From Bacteroidota bacterium (GTDB lineage: Bacteria > Bacteroidota > Bacteroidia > Chitinophagales > Chitinophagaceae), in contig JAFAEM010000010.1 of the NCBI GenBank assembly GCA_023424015.1, positions 144,706-208,705 on the forward strand: a DNA stretch of 64,000 nucleotides, given 5' to 3'. Shown here in pieces: positions 42,181 to 50,073 of this stretch. The position numbers and the translations under genes were made by a program. The notes below the pieces were generated by a model. The model saw only the letters and a program-made list of their open reading frames with translations, made no database searches and was not told the origin of the DNA. Each line of letters begins with the position of its first letter. The stretch's first letter is position 1.

Positions 42181-43001
42181 GCAGCTTACACGATAAAATG
42201 TATGATTATGAAGTGACCCCACCCAGTCGCAACTGGGACCGGATTGCTGCTGCCCTGGATGAATCGGAATTGCAGAACAATTTTCCAAAACGCCTCTACC
42301 AGGTGGAATCTACACCACCCGAAACCGCCTGGGAAAATATCCGAAAAGCCATTAGCCCGGACAGCGACGCTAAACCCGCGCCCGTTCGCCGCCTGGCGCC
42401 TTTGTTTCGTTACGCCGCCGCCGCCATCCTGATCGGTGTTGTAGCTTTTGGCATCACCCGATTTACTATCAACAATGACGATAACAACGAAGCATTTTCT
42501 TCAACCGCACCCCAGGCTGTCGACTCCAACCAAAGTACTCTTACATCAGAATCTACCGATGAGGGTAATGATCTGGTGAGACAGGACGATTCCAAGGTTG
42601 AAATTGACCAACCTGCCTCCAGGGCACGGCCAAGAGCTGTAAGAACCGTTGACAGGCCGGCAAAAAGAGAGCAGGAAACAGTTGCGAATGCAGTTTATAC
42701 GCAGCATCACCAGGTAGACCCGCACCTGTCGCAATCTATCTATGCCTATGCTGACTATGTACCTGATATTGCCGACCGGTATGTGATGCTGATGACGCCG
42801 GATGGAAATATCATCAGGATGTCGAAGAAATGGAGTGACCTGCTTTGCTGCGTGTCAGGTGAAGAGCAGGATGCAAACTGCAAAAACCAGATTAAGAAAT
42901 GGCAGGAAAAGATCGCCAGCTCCTCACTGGCACCGGCACCTGGTAACTTTATGGATATCCTTGGACTGATCAATTCCATCAACGAGAGCAGGGAATTGTA
43001 A
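42177..43001 (+). CDS. Putative membrane-bound anti-sigma factor
   Basis: A 274-residue single-pass membrane protein, translationally coupled (ATGA overlap) to the ECF sigma gene. The N-terminal cytoplasmic part contains a tandem motif: residues 9-27 (Y-x-x-E-V-T-P-P-x3-W-x2-I-x3-L) and 41-59 (Y-x-x-E-S-T-P-P-x3-W-x2-I-x3-I). One membrane helix follows at about 79-96 (YAAAAILIGVVAFGITRF). The outer part is polar with a Cys pair region LLCCVSGEEQDANCKNQ. The canonical zinc-binding anti-sigma motif is missing, so the function is inferred from operon context. Confidence 0.7.
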   Translation: MSSLHDKMYDYEVTPPSRNWDRIAAALDESELQNNFPKRLYQVESTPPETAWENIRKAISPDSDAKPAPVRRLAPLFRYAAAAILIGVVAFGITRFTINNDDNNEAFSSTAPQAVDSNQSTLTSESTDEGNDLVRQDDSKVEIDQPASRARPRAVRTVDRPAKREQETVANAVYTQHHQVDPHLSQSIYAYADYVPDIADRYVMLMTPDGNIIRMSKKWSDLLCCVSGEEQDANCKNQIKKWQEKIASSSLAPAPGNFMDILGLINSINESREL

Positions 43002-43040
43002 CCGCGCTCATTTCACTTAATTTTATCGAAAAACAACATC

Positions 43041-43472
43041 ATGTCAAGAATAAAGATTGACCTGCCCGGGCAATTTCAGTTTTCTACTTCCATTCCTATA
43101 CGCATTACTGATGTGAATTACGGCAACCATGTTGGAAATGACTCGGTGTTGTCCATTATCCATGAAGCGAGAATGCAGTTCCTGAAGCATTATGAGTATT
43201 CAGAACTGAATGTCGGTGGCGTGGGTATGATCATGAAGGATGTGGGGATCGAATTTAAAGCCGAGCTTTTTTATGGTGATGTAGTGCTGGCATCTGTAGC
43301 CTGTACCAATTTTACAAGTGCAGGTTTTGACCTTTATTATAAACTTGAAAAAGAAATATCAGGCAGGCGGGTCACAGCGGCCATTGCCAGGACAGGTATG
43401 ATATGTTATGATTATGCGAAGAAAAAAATCGTAGGCGTACCGGCTGAAGCGGTTGATAAATTGAAATTGTAA
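43041..43472 (+). CDS. Acyl-CoA thioesterase, hot-dog fold
   Basis: A 143-residue 4HBT-family protein that probably hydrolyses acyl-CoA or acyl-ACP thioesters. The segment RITDVNYGNHVGNDSVLSII contains the helix start of the fold with the Asn/His/Asp residues used for catalysis in this group; the later sheet is GIEFKAELFYGDVVLASVAC. It ends 1 bp before the stop of the convergent aroE gene. Confidence 0.85.
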   Translation: MSRIKIDLPGQFQFSTSIPIRITDVNYGNHVGNDSVLSIIHEARMQFLKHYEYSELNVGGVGMIMKDVGIEFKAELFYGDVVLASVACTNFTSAGFDLYYKLEKEISGRRVTAAIARTGMICYDYAKKKIVGVPAEAVDKLKL

Positions 43473-44213
43473 TTAACGTTCCGGGTCGTTCCAAATTCTC
43501 CAGCTTTCCTCCGCCTGTAATACCAGCATCTCATAACCATTGCTGATGCTGGCACCCATCTCCTCCCCTTTCTGTAAAAAAAGTGTTTTTGCCGGGTTGT
43601 AGATCAGGTCGAAGAGATAGTGTTTTGCCGTTAGCGCGTGATACGGGATCTGTGGCGCTTCCACGATATTGGGGAACATACCAAGCGGTGTGGTATTGAT
43701 CACCAGCAAATATTGCTGCATGATCTTATCGGTCAGCTGCTCGTATGAAAAACTCGTTGCGGATGGTTTACGGGATACATGTTTGTAGGATATTTTCAGT
43801 TCCCGGAGACTGTGCTCTACTGCTTTCGCCGCGCCGCCTGTGCCCAGGATCAAAGCCGATTTGTGATGAGGTTGCAATTGCTTTTTAAGTGACTGCTCAA
43901 ATGCAGGTGCATCGGTATTATAGCCGATAAGTTTACCTTCTTTAATCTTGATACAATTGCAGGCATTGATCTTTTTTACCAGCGGGCTTTTCACCTGCAG
44001 ATAAGAAAGCACGTTTTCTTTATAAGGAATAGTGACGTTAAGGCCGCAAAGTGCCGGGTTATTTTTTAAAACATTCGGTAGCTCCCCTATATTGGGTATG
44101 GAGAAAATATCGTAGCGGCAATCCCCGAGATTTTCTGTCTTGAACTTTTCGGTAAAAAACTTTTGCGAAAATGTATGTCCAAGCGGATAACCGATCAGTC
44201 CGAATTGTTTCAT
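43473..44213 (-). CDS. aroE: Shikimate dehydrogenase
   Basis: A 246-residue enzyme that reduces 3-dehydroshikimate to shikimate with NADPH in the aromatic amino acid pathway. Motifs: LIGYPLGHTFSQKFF (substrate-binding Ser-x-Ser is replaced by HTFS here), GLNVTIPYKENVLSYL with the catalytic Lys, YNTDAPAFE and the dinucleotide-binding loop LGTGGAAKAVEHSL. It is slightly shorter than E. coli AroE (272). The start overlaps the comA stop by 1 bp (TGATG), so the two are translationally coupled. Confidence 0.94.
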   Translation of the reverse strand: MKQFGLIGYPLGHTFSQKFFTEKFKTENLGDCRYDIFSIPNIGELPNVLKNNPALCGLNVTIPYKENVLSYLQVKSPLVKKINACNCIKIKEGKLIGYNTDAPAFEQSLKKQLQPHHKSALILGTGGAAKAVEHSLRELKISYKHVSRKPSATSFSYEQLTDKIMQQYLLVINTTPLGMFPNIVEAPQIPYHALTAKHYLFDLIYNPAKTLFLQKGEEMGASISNGYEMLVLQAEESWRIWNDPER

Positions 44214-44983
44214 CAGGATTCTTTTTTGTCGAGATACAGGTCGAAGGTATCACCCCTCAACCCGATACGCATGGCTTCCAGGGGGATCACTTCGGTGGGA
44301 GCAATATTGCCAAGGTTTACATTACAACCGAGTAATTCTATAAAGTAGAGCTGCTGCGCCTTCTGTGGCGCTTCCCAAATAATTTTTTCACCTGGTATCT
44401 GGGTCAGGATCTCCTGCACCAGGCCTTCCCTTACTTCACCCGAACCCCGATAGATACCAACATTTCCCGCCTCCCTGGCTTCCGCTATCACATAAGTAGC
44501 ACCCGCACTCAATTCAGCCCGCATCAGTTCGATCCATTTATATGGCGGAATGATATGCGCTGCATCTTTACTACCCACTTCACTCAGTACCACACCGTGT
44601 TTTGTAAGTTTCTCGATGTATCCACATTTCTCCGCGTGAGGTATCGTGATCGATCCATCACTTACTTCCATATAGTTGATACCAAAATCCTTGCAAACAG
44701 AGATATAATCTTCAAATTGATTGCGGATAAGAAAGGCTTCAAACAATGTGCCACCGAAATAGATCGGCAGATCATATGAACGGTATAATTCTAATTTTTC
44801 CCGGAGGTTGGGTGTCACATATGAAGTACCGAAACCTAATTTGATCACATCCACATGAGGATAAGAAACACTGAGAAAATTTTTCGCTTCAGTTACACTT
44901 AGTCCTTTATCCATAACCATAGTGATACCGGCAGTACGAGGTCGTTTGTTGCGATCCGGCATCTGGGAAAGATTAAAATTCAT
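44213..44983 (-). CDS. Phosphosulfolactate synthase (ComA family)
   Basis: A 256-residue TIM-barrel protein of the family that adds sulfite to PEP to give phosphosulfolactate. The ATG at 44983 (MNFNLSQMPDRNKRPRTAGI) is preferred; the open frame to 45079 adds unrelated sequence. Family stretches: TMVMDKGLSVTEAKNFL, DVIKLGFGTSYV, YFGGTLFEAFLI, GINYMEVSDGSITIP and YVIAEAREAGNVGIYRG. In methanogens this is the first step of coenzyme M synthesis; in Bacteroidota the product could feed sulfonate or sulfonolipid pathways, which is inference. It is coupled to aroE. Confidence 0.88.
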   Translation of the reverse strand: MNFNLSQMPDRNKRPRTAGITMVMDKGLSVTEAKNFLSVSYPHVDVIKLGFGTSYVTPNLREKLELYRSYDLPIYFGGTLFEAFLIRNQFEDYISVCKDFGINYMEVSDGSITIPHAEKCGYIEKLTKHGVVLSEVGSKDAAHIIPPYKWIELMRAELSAGATYVIAEAREAGNVGIYRGSGEVREGLVQEILTQIPGEKIIWEAPQKAQQLYFIELLGCNVNLGNIAPTEVIPLEAMRIGLRGDTFDLYLDKKES

Positions 44984-45179
44984 GCGGTATAAATTTTTTT
45001 CAAGTTTTAGTTGATATATGCAGGCCTGGCCATATCCAGAAAACCAATAAAGTATTTGGTTAATGCACGACGGTTCCAAAACCTTTCCTGGCTCAGGCGG
45101 GCAAAAATAGGAAAGATTGAATTGCTCACACGCAATTTTCGGTGGCTTAGGCCAATGCCCGATTTCATTGCATAACTCA

Positions 45180-45262
45180 GTGACCTTATTGCGGACACGG
45201 AGGGCACAAAGGGAACACGAAAGGCACGGAGAATATTGCTTATAAAAAATCTCTGCGTGAGG
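45180..45262. repeat. CACGGAGG/CACAAAGGG word-repeat copy
   Basis: The sequence GCGGACACGGAGGGCACAAA continues with GGGAACACGAAAGGCACGGA and, after a short AT loop, CTCTGCGTGAGGTCCTGC on the other side. The left words (CACGGAG) are roughly complementary to CTCTGCGTG. It lies between the comA and TPR genes. Confidence 0.6.
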
Positions 45263-45273
45263 TCCTGCATGGG

Positions 45274-46695
45274 TCAGATAGACTTATTTCTTTTAAACCT
45301 GGCCACCACATCCACCACCTGCTGGTGCTGGAGGCTCGAAGGATTGAGTTCTATAAACTTCTTCAACAGCCTGGGAGCCCGGCTCATGGCCGTTTCGAGT
45401 TGCAGGATGCCCTCCCTGGTCTTACGCATGGCCAGCAATATAGATGCTTTATAGAAAAGAAAAATTGGCTTATCGTTGGTGACCTGCAAAGCTGCATTGG
45501 CCTGTTCAAGCGCTTCTTCCATGAACCCTGCCCTGTAAAGACAACGGATCAGCGCTTCCCAGCCAGCTACATTGCGCGGCCGCGACCGTACAGCATTGGA
45601 AAAATATTGTACTGCATCTTTAAAAAGACCTAGCTCCATCTTGCATTCTCCCATCAACAGGTTGTACTCTGGTTGCGGACGATGTATCCTGATTGCATGT
45701 TCAAGTTGCTTGATACAACTCTCCCATTGTCCTTCGTTGTAGTAGGTGCAGGCGATCTTATAAAATAATTTACTGTCTTCCTGGTTGAGATGTGAAGCTT
45801 TGCGATAATAGAACCTCGCGTCGGCAAAGTTTTTTAGCCTGTCGTAACAATGCCCGATTGCTTCATAAATCACTACTTCCGGTTTGGATAATTCTGTTAC
45901 TTTCTCCAAAGCCTCTATCGCCTGCTTGTATTTCCTCAGACGGATAAATGCGTCGCCCATATTGCGATAAGCGTAGTCAAATTTTTCTTCGATAGCGATC
46001 GCGTATTTATAAGCATCAATTGCCTTCTCATACAACTTCAATCCCTGGTATGCTGCCGCGAGATTAAACCAGGCCAGTTCATTGTATGGGTATTCATCGA
46101 TGATCTGCTGGTGCAGCCTGATACTTTCCTCGTTTCGACCGGTAAAGTCGGTCCAGAAACATATTTTGTACAGCGCTTCCTCATTGTTGGGTTCCTGTTC
46201 CAGCACCATCTTCAGGCAATCAAATACTTTTTCAAATTCCTCGTAGTCATCATACACGTCCGCCAGTTCAAATAACAGGTCAATTCTTTCTTCACCATCA
46301 AACTTGTTCAATGCTTCCTCGAGCAGACCGACTGCATTCTCCTGCTCATCGAGAGCCAGGTAAGCATCTGTGCGCAGGATGTAAAGATTGATATCATTGT
46401 CGCCAAAAAGCGAAGCCTGGTCAAGGACTTCCAGCGCTGCCCGGTATCGGCGCAGGTCCAGCAACAGGTCCGCTTTGCGGATCAATAATGTAGAGGAAAA
46501 AGGATACTGTTCGATGGCGGTATTTGCTGCCTCAAGGGCTTTTGATAACTCCTCTTTTTCTTCAAAATAGTTGACGATCCTTTCAAATGCTTCCTCGTCG
46601 ATAAAGGAGTGACTACGACCGGTCCTGAGATTCTCATATTGCCGAAGCAATTCCCGCATCTGCTCCCGGTCTTCCTGGTAGGGATTCTCTCTCAT
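45274..46695 (-). CDS. Tetratricopeptide repeat protein
   Basis: A 473-residue soluble protein made of about ten TPR units. Typical ones read AWFNLAAAYQGLKLYEKAID, AYRNMGDAFIRLRKYKQAIE and LFYKIACTYYNEGQWESCIK. There is no signal peptide or membrane segment. Such superhelices act as scaffolds for protein contacts; the partner is not evident from the neighbours. It is well conserved in Bacteroidota by my recollection but has no assigned role. Confidence 0.88.
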   Translation of the reverse strand: MRENPYQEDREQMRELLRQYENLRTGRSHSFIDEEAFERIVNYFEEKEELSKALEAANTAIEQYPFSSTLLIRKADLLLDLRRYRAALEVLDQASLFGDNDINLYILRTDAYLALDEQENAVGLLEEALNKFDGEERIDLLFELADVYDDYEEFEKVFDCLKMVLEQEPNNEEALYKICFWTDFTGRNEESIRLHQQIIDEYPYNELAWFNLAAAYQGLKLYEKAIDAYKYAIAIEEKFDYAYRNMGDAFIRLRKYKQAIEALEKVTELSKPEVVIYEAIGHCYDRLKNFADARFYYRKASHLNQEDSKLFYKIACTYYNEGQWESCIKQLEHAIRIHRPQPEYNLLMGECKMELGLFKDAVQYFSNAVRSRPRNVAGWEALIRCLYRAGFMEEALEQANAALQVTNDKPIFLFYKASILLAMRKTREGILQLETAMSRAPRLLKKFIELNPSSLQHQQVVDVVARFKRNKSI

Positions 46696-46908
46696 TAATT
46701 TTCGCGGTTTATGTTAATAAAGCGCCCTTTTACTTTCTCTGATCTAAAAGCTCATTGGCCGTTACTATCAACAAGTTATGTTAATAAAACGATCCGACCC
46801 CGTATTTTGTTTCCCCATGTGTGCAGAAATTCGCAGGATTTTTTCCCGTATTTGTAACATTTCCCGATTTCTGGCGTTAAAGATGTATTAAAATTAATGA
46901 CGAGCGGT

Positions 46909-46940
46909 TTGACATTATCCTTCAATTTGTGTTAAATTTG
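46909..46940 (+). promoter_or_regulatory. Candidate promoter of the small exported protein gene
   Basis: TTG (46909-46911) is followed after 21 bp by TAAATTTG (46933-46940), which fits TTG-N19-21-TAnnTTTG. The expected transcription start would fall only about 5 nt before the TTG start codon at 46949. Confidence 0.55.
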
Positions 46941-46948
46941 TTCCAGCT

Positions 46949-47305
46949 TTGAAAAAGAAATACTCCATATCGAAACGTTCTATCAGGAGATTGATCATCC
47001 TGGCACTGCTGGCTTCTTCTACAGTTGGCACTTTCGCTATGCTGGGCACTCCGGGCAAAGGCCGGAAAGGAACTACTAAGTCTTTGCTTTCCAGTAAGAA
47101 AACTACCTATACCGGCAGTTTTTCGCTTCGTTCCGGTTACGATTTTCGGGGTAGCCAGGTTATCAATACCCAGCAAAGTAAATACCTGAACGTCAACACA
47201 ATGGTTAGCTACCAAAGAGGACATACCACTTATACTGTTCCTCTGAAGAAAAAAGTCGTATTGAACGGTAAACTTACTTTCAATCCGAATGCGGCTACCC
47301 GCTAA
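46949..47305 (+). CDS. Small exported hypothetical protein
   Basis: A 118-residue protein. The head MKKKYSISKRSIRRLIILAL and the following LASSTVGTFA form a basic segment and a hydrophobic core, so it is probably exported. The mature part is basic and beta-rich (TYTGSFSLRSGYDFRGSQVI, TTYTVPLKKKVVLNGKLTF). No family was recognised. The start is a TTG, because the next ATG (47039) would remove the signal segment and no earlier ATG/GTG exists in frame. The candidate promoter leaves almost no leader, so the mRNA may be leaderless. Confidence 0.7.
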   Translation: MKKKYSISKRSIRRLIILALLASSTVGTFAMLGTPGKGRKGTTKSLLSSKKTTYTGSFSLRSGYDFRGSQVINTQQSKYLNVNTMVSYQRGHTTYTVPLKKKVVLNGKLTFNPNAATR

Positions 47306-47968
47306 TTAATTTCCACCTTTAGTTTCCTCATAATTCATGACCCTGTAACCCGCTTTGGGAAGGTCAAATTTAGCAGCTGGCACCAAATTGAAGTTGATGC
47401 TTGATACGGTGTAGGTGACTTTCTGGTTACCCATTACTGCTTCGTATTGCATAGCCAGGCCCGGAAGGTTTTTATTGAGGTACTGAAAGTCTTTATTGAC
47501 CGGTACCAGGTCTTTGGTAAAATACACGGTAAACGTGCTGCCATCGGCCAGTTTGCCTATTGCTTTCTGGCAATTGTAACCTGCAATCGTCTTATAGTCC
47601 TCTTCATAAGTGAAAGTGCTGCCTTCATATTTCTTATTGGAAGCCTTCCATTCGGCTGGTGTCATCTTGATCATGTATTTCTGCTCACCATAATCCTTCA
47701 GGATCGTTACATTCCCTGTCTTACCATCAATGATGGTTGACTGGGTACCCAGCGAGCTGATCATTTCCGAACGGCTCGATGTGCCCTTTAAATAGATCAC
47801 ACTCACAGCGCCGTCAAGCAGATCCGCTACCTGTGGCGTGGTATTGTTTGTATTGATCACGATATCATAAGAAATCGTGGCCTCCGTCAGCTTTTTCTGT
47901 GCAGTAGCATTTGTGTTAACAAACAACATCGCCAAAGCAACGGCTATGATCGAAAAGGCTTTTTTCAT
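47306..47968 (-). CDS. Secreted GLPGLI/DUF4412-like protein
   Basis: A 220-residue exported protein. The signal peptide MKKAFSIIAVALAMLFVNTN ends before TATAQKK. The mature part has the pattern of the GLPGLI/DUF4412 group of Bacteroidota: a first strand EATISYDIVINTN, then YKTIAGYNCQKAIGKLADGS and VYFTKDLVPVNKDFQYLNKN, LPGLAMQYEA. The 'NLPGLAMQYE' stretch corresponds to the motif that names the family. The function is unknown; it probably folds as a beta-sandwich in the periplasm. Its stop is directly after the stop of the convergent small exported protein. Confidence 0.82.
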   Translation of the reverse strand: MKKAFSIIAVALAMLFVNTNATAQKKLTEATISYDIVINTNNTTPQVADLLDGAVSVIYLKGTSSRSEMISSLGTQSTIIDGKTGNVTILKDYGEQKYMIKMTPAEWKASNKKYEGSTFTYEEDYKTIAGYNCQKAIGKLADGSTFTVYFTKDLVPVNKDFQYLNKNLPGLAMQYEAVMGNQKVTYTVSSINFNLVPAAKFDLPKAGYRVMNYEETKGGN

Positions 47969-48019
47969 GACAGGATCTGTTTTATTAAAGACGCACCAAA
48001 TTATAATAAGTTGCTTAAC

Positions 48020-48053
48020 AAAAAAAACCGGGTTCCTGCAAACATGAACCCGG
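48020..48053 (-). terminator. Terminator of yidC
   Basis: On the minus strand CCGGGTTC / GAACCCGG forms an 8-bp stem with a 10-nt loop, followed by eight T. It lies 31 bp after the yidC stop. Confidence 0.85.
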
Positions 48054-48084
48054 CTATCCTTAAGAGTACTTTAACGAATCGAAA

Positions 48085-49929
48085 CTAGCGTTTTGATTTT
48101 TGCTGCATTTCTTTCATCCGCTTTTGCTGCTCCTGCATCTGCTCCATACGCTCCTGCCATTTTGATTTTGTTTTTGGCTTTTTGCGGTTCTCCGCGATCT
48201 GCGCAAGGATCTTGTCATGATCAATGATATAATTCTGGATCACAAACTGCAGGATGAGCGTGATGATATTTGAAACGGTATAATACCAGGTAAGCGCTGA
48301 TGGGAGCCTGTTGAAGATAAACAACAGGAATATCGGGAAAATATACGGCATGTATTTCAACACAGGATTGCTCTGGTCGGGTGACAGGCTCATGCTATAA
48401 ATCGAGATAAGTAAACTCGTTACTACAGCAGTAATGGTGAACATGCTCAAATGACTTCCCAGTAGCGGAATATGAAATCCAAACTTTATCACATCATCAG
48501 CGGCGGAAAGATCATTAGCCCAAAGGAATTCTGCCCCTCGCAAATCCGAGCTGGAACTAAAGAAACTAAATAGCGCAAAGAAGATCGGGATCTGCAACAA
48601 CGCAGGTATACATCCTCCCAGCGGGTTTACACCAGCCTCCCTGAATAGCTTCATTTGTTCCATGCTCATGGCCTGCTGATCACCGCCGAATTTTTCCTTT
48701 AGCGCAGCGATCTCGGGACGTAGCGCCTTCATTTTTGCACCGCTCAGGTAACTCTTATACGACAAAGGTGAAATGATGAGACGGATCACCAGGGTAAGAA
48801 AGGCAATTACCCAGCCATAGTTGCTAACAAATCCTTTGATAAAATCCCAAACGGGTAATACAACATATTTGTTTAAGGGGCGCACAAACGCGTACATACC
48901 CTGTCCCAGGTTAACGAGTTTGCTCAATTGCATATCATATTTCTGCAACAGGTGATAATCGGCCGGGCCATAATAGATACTGAAATCAGCTGTCGTTTCA
49001 GAAGCTACCGGAAGTTCAACACGCATATCAGTGGTAGTCTTGCTGACTATCTCTGATGCGTCCGGCGGCACTTCCCAGTTCATTTTACCAGACGTGAAAT
49101 TCGTTTTGGCAATGAGGATGGAATTGAAAAACCGCTGCCTGACCCCTATCCATTTTACCGGATCATTAAAATTCACGCTGCTCCTTCTCCCGATAGTATG
49201 GTAATCAAACTCTCCGTCTTCAACATAACCAACCTGCGTATTTTGTTTTTCGAAATCAATATCTGACTCCTGCTGTGAAGCGGTATACTGCCAGTTGAGG
49301 TTCATTATACCACCTGTCAACAATTTATTGGCACCGTTTAGTTGCACCTTGAAATCGATCATATAATCATCGGGCTTCACCGTGTATAGGTGAGTGATAG
49401 AAGCTGTACCAGCACTATCTGATGATTGTAATACAAAAGAAACGGTCTGTGTTCCGTCAGCGTTTTTTTCAACGGTTCCGGGCTGGAAATACAATTCCGC
49501 TGTCTGCGCGCTATTGTTATTTCCTGTATTGATAGAATAGCTGAGCCTGTCAAAATCAGTTCCGGCCAGCCTTACCAGCCCGCTATCCCTGCTTTTGAAA
49601 TGGTTGAGATCGATCCATTTTGGCTGTCCGCCTTTATTGGTAAATGCGATGGTGAAAAGTGGAGTGCTTAGTTCCGTTAACTGCTCTGTGCCCATGGCAG
49701 CCGTCTGAAAATCACCGGCTTTATTGATGCGGCCCAATGAATCGGCTTTTGCAGCATCTATTTTTATGGCAGCAGTATCAGGTTTGGGCCTGTTGGCATT
49801 GGCGATAGAATCCAACCTGGCCTGTTCCCTTTTCATGGCCACCTGTTCTTTACTGTTATAATAAAAATATCCCAGGAAAAGTGCCGCCAAAATGATAAAT
49901 CCTATGACGGTATTGCGGTCAAAATTCAT
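48085..49929 (-). CDS. yidC: Membrane protein insertase YidC
   Basis: A 614-residue insertase that places proteins into the inner membrane with or without Sec. The first membrane helix is at residues 5-25 (NTVIGFIILAALFLGYFYYN), followed by a periplasmic beta-domain (about 60-355) and a five-helix conserved core: KGFVSNYGWVIAFLTLVIRL with the hydrophilic-groove Arg, the coiled-coil loop MKALRPEIAALKEKFGGDQQ and NPLGGCIPALLQIPIFFALF. The tail is basic (QEQQKRMKEMQQKSKR). Length and domain order fit Bacteroidota YidC. Confidence 0.96.
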   Translation of the reverse strand: MNFDRNTVIGFIILAALFLGYFYYNSKEQVAMKREQARLDSIANANRPKPDTAAIKIDAAKADSLGRINKAGDFQTAAMGTEQLTELSTPLFTIAFTNKGGQPKWIDLNHFKSRDSGLVRLAGTDFDRLSYSINTGNNNSAQTAELYFQPGTVEKNADGTQTVSFVLQSSDSAGTASITHLYTVKPDDYMIDFKVQLNGANKLLTGGIMNLNWQYTASQQESDIDFEKQNTQVGYVEDGEFDYHTIGRRSSVNFNDPVKWIGVRQRFFNSILIAKTNFTSGKMNWEVPPDASEIVSKTTTDMRVELPVASETTADFSIYYGPADYHLLQKYDMQLSKLVNLGQGMYAFVRPLNKYVVLPVWDFIKGFVSNYGWVIAFLTLVIRLIISPLSYKSYLSGAKMKALRPEIAALKEKFGGDQQAMSMEQMKLFREAGVNPLGGCIPALLQIPIFFALFSFFSSSSDLRGAEFLWANDLSAADDVIKFGFHIPLLGSHLSMFTITAVVTSLLISIYSMSLSPDQSNPVLKYMPYIFPIFLLFIFNRLPSALTWYYTVSNIITLILQFVIQNYIIDHDKILAQIAENRKKPKTKSKWQERMEQMQEQQKRMKEMQQKSKR

Positions 49930-49967
49930 CAGCCTAAAAATTTAAAGAGCCGCAAAGATAGGGTAAT

Positions 49968-50067
49968 GGGGCTGGATGCCGGATACTAGATGCCGGATAC
50001 TGGATACTGGATGTTTCTAGCCCCCTCTCCTTGGGAGAGGGGCTGGGGGTGAGGCCGATGCTGGATG
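49968..50067. repeat. GGATACT-word repeat with CCCCTCTCC hairpin
   Basis: Four tandem words of the type TGGATGCCGGATACT occupy 49972-50012. They are followed by a perfect 9-bp hairpin CCCCTCTCC / GGAGAGGGG (50022-50042) and GGCTGGGGGTGAGG. It lies between pyrG and yidC, where it may also help to end pyrG transcription. Confidence 0.7.
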
Positions 50068-50073
50068 TTACTT

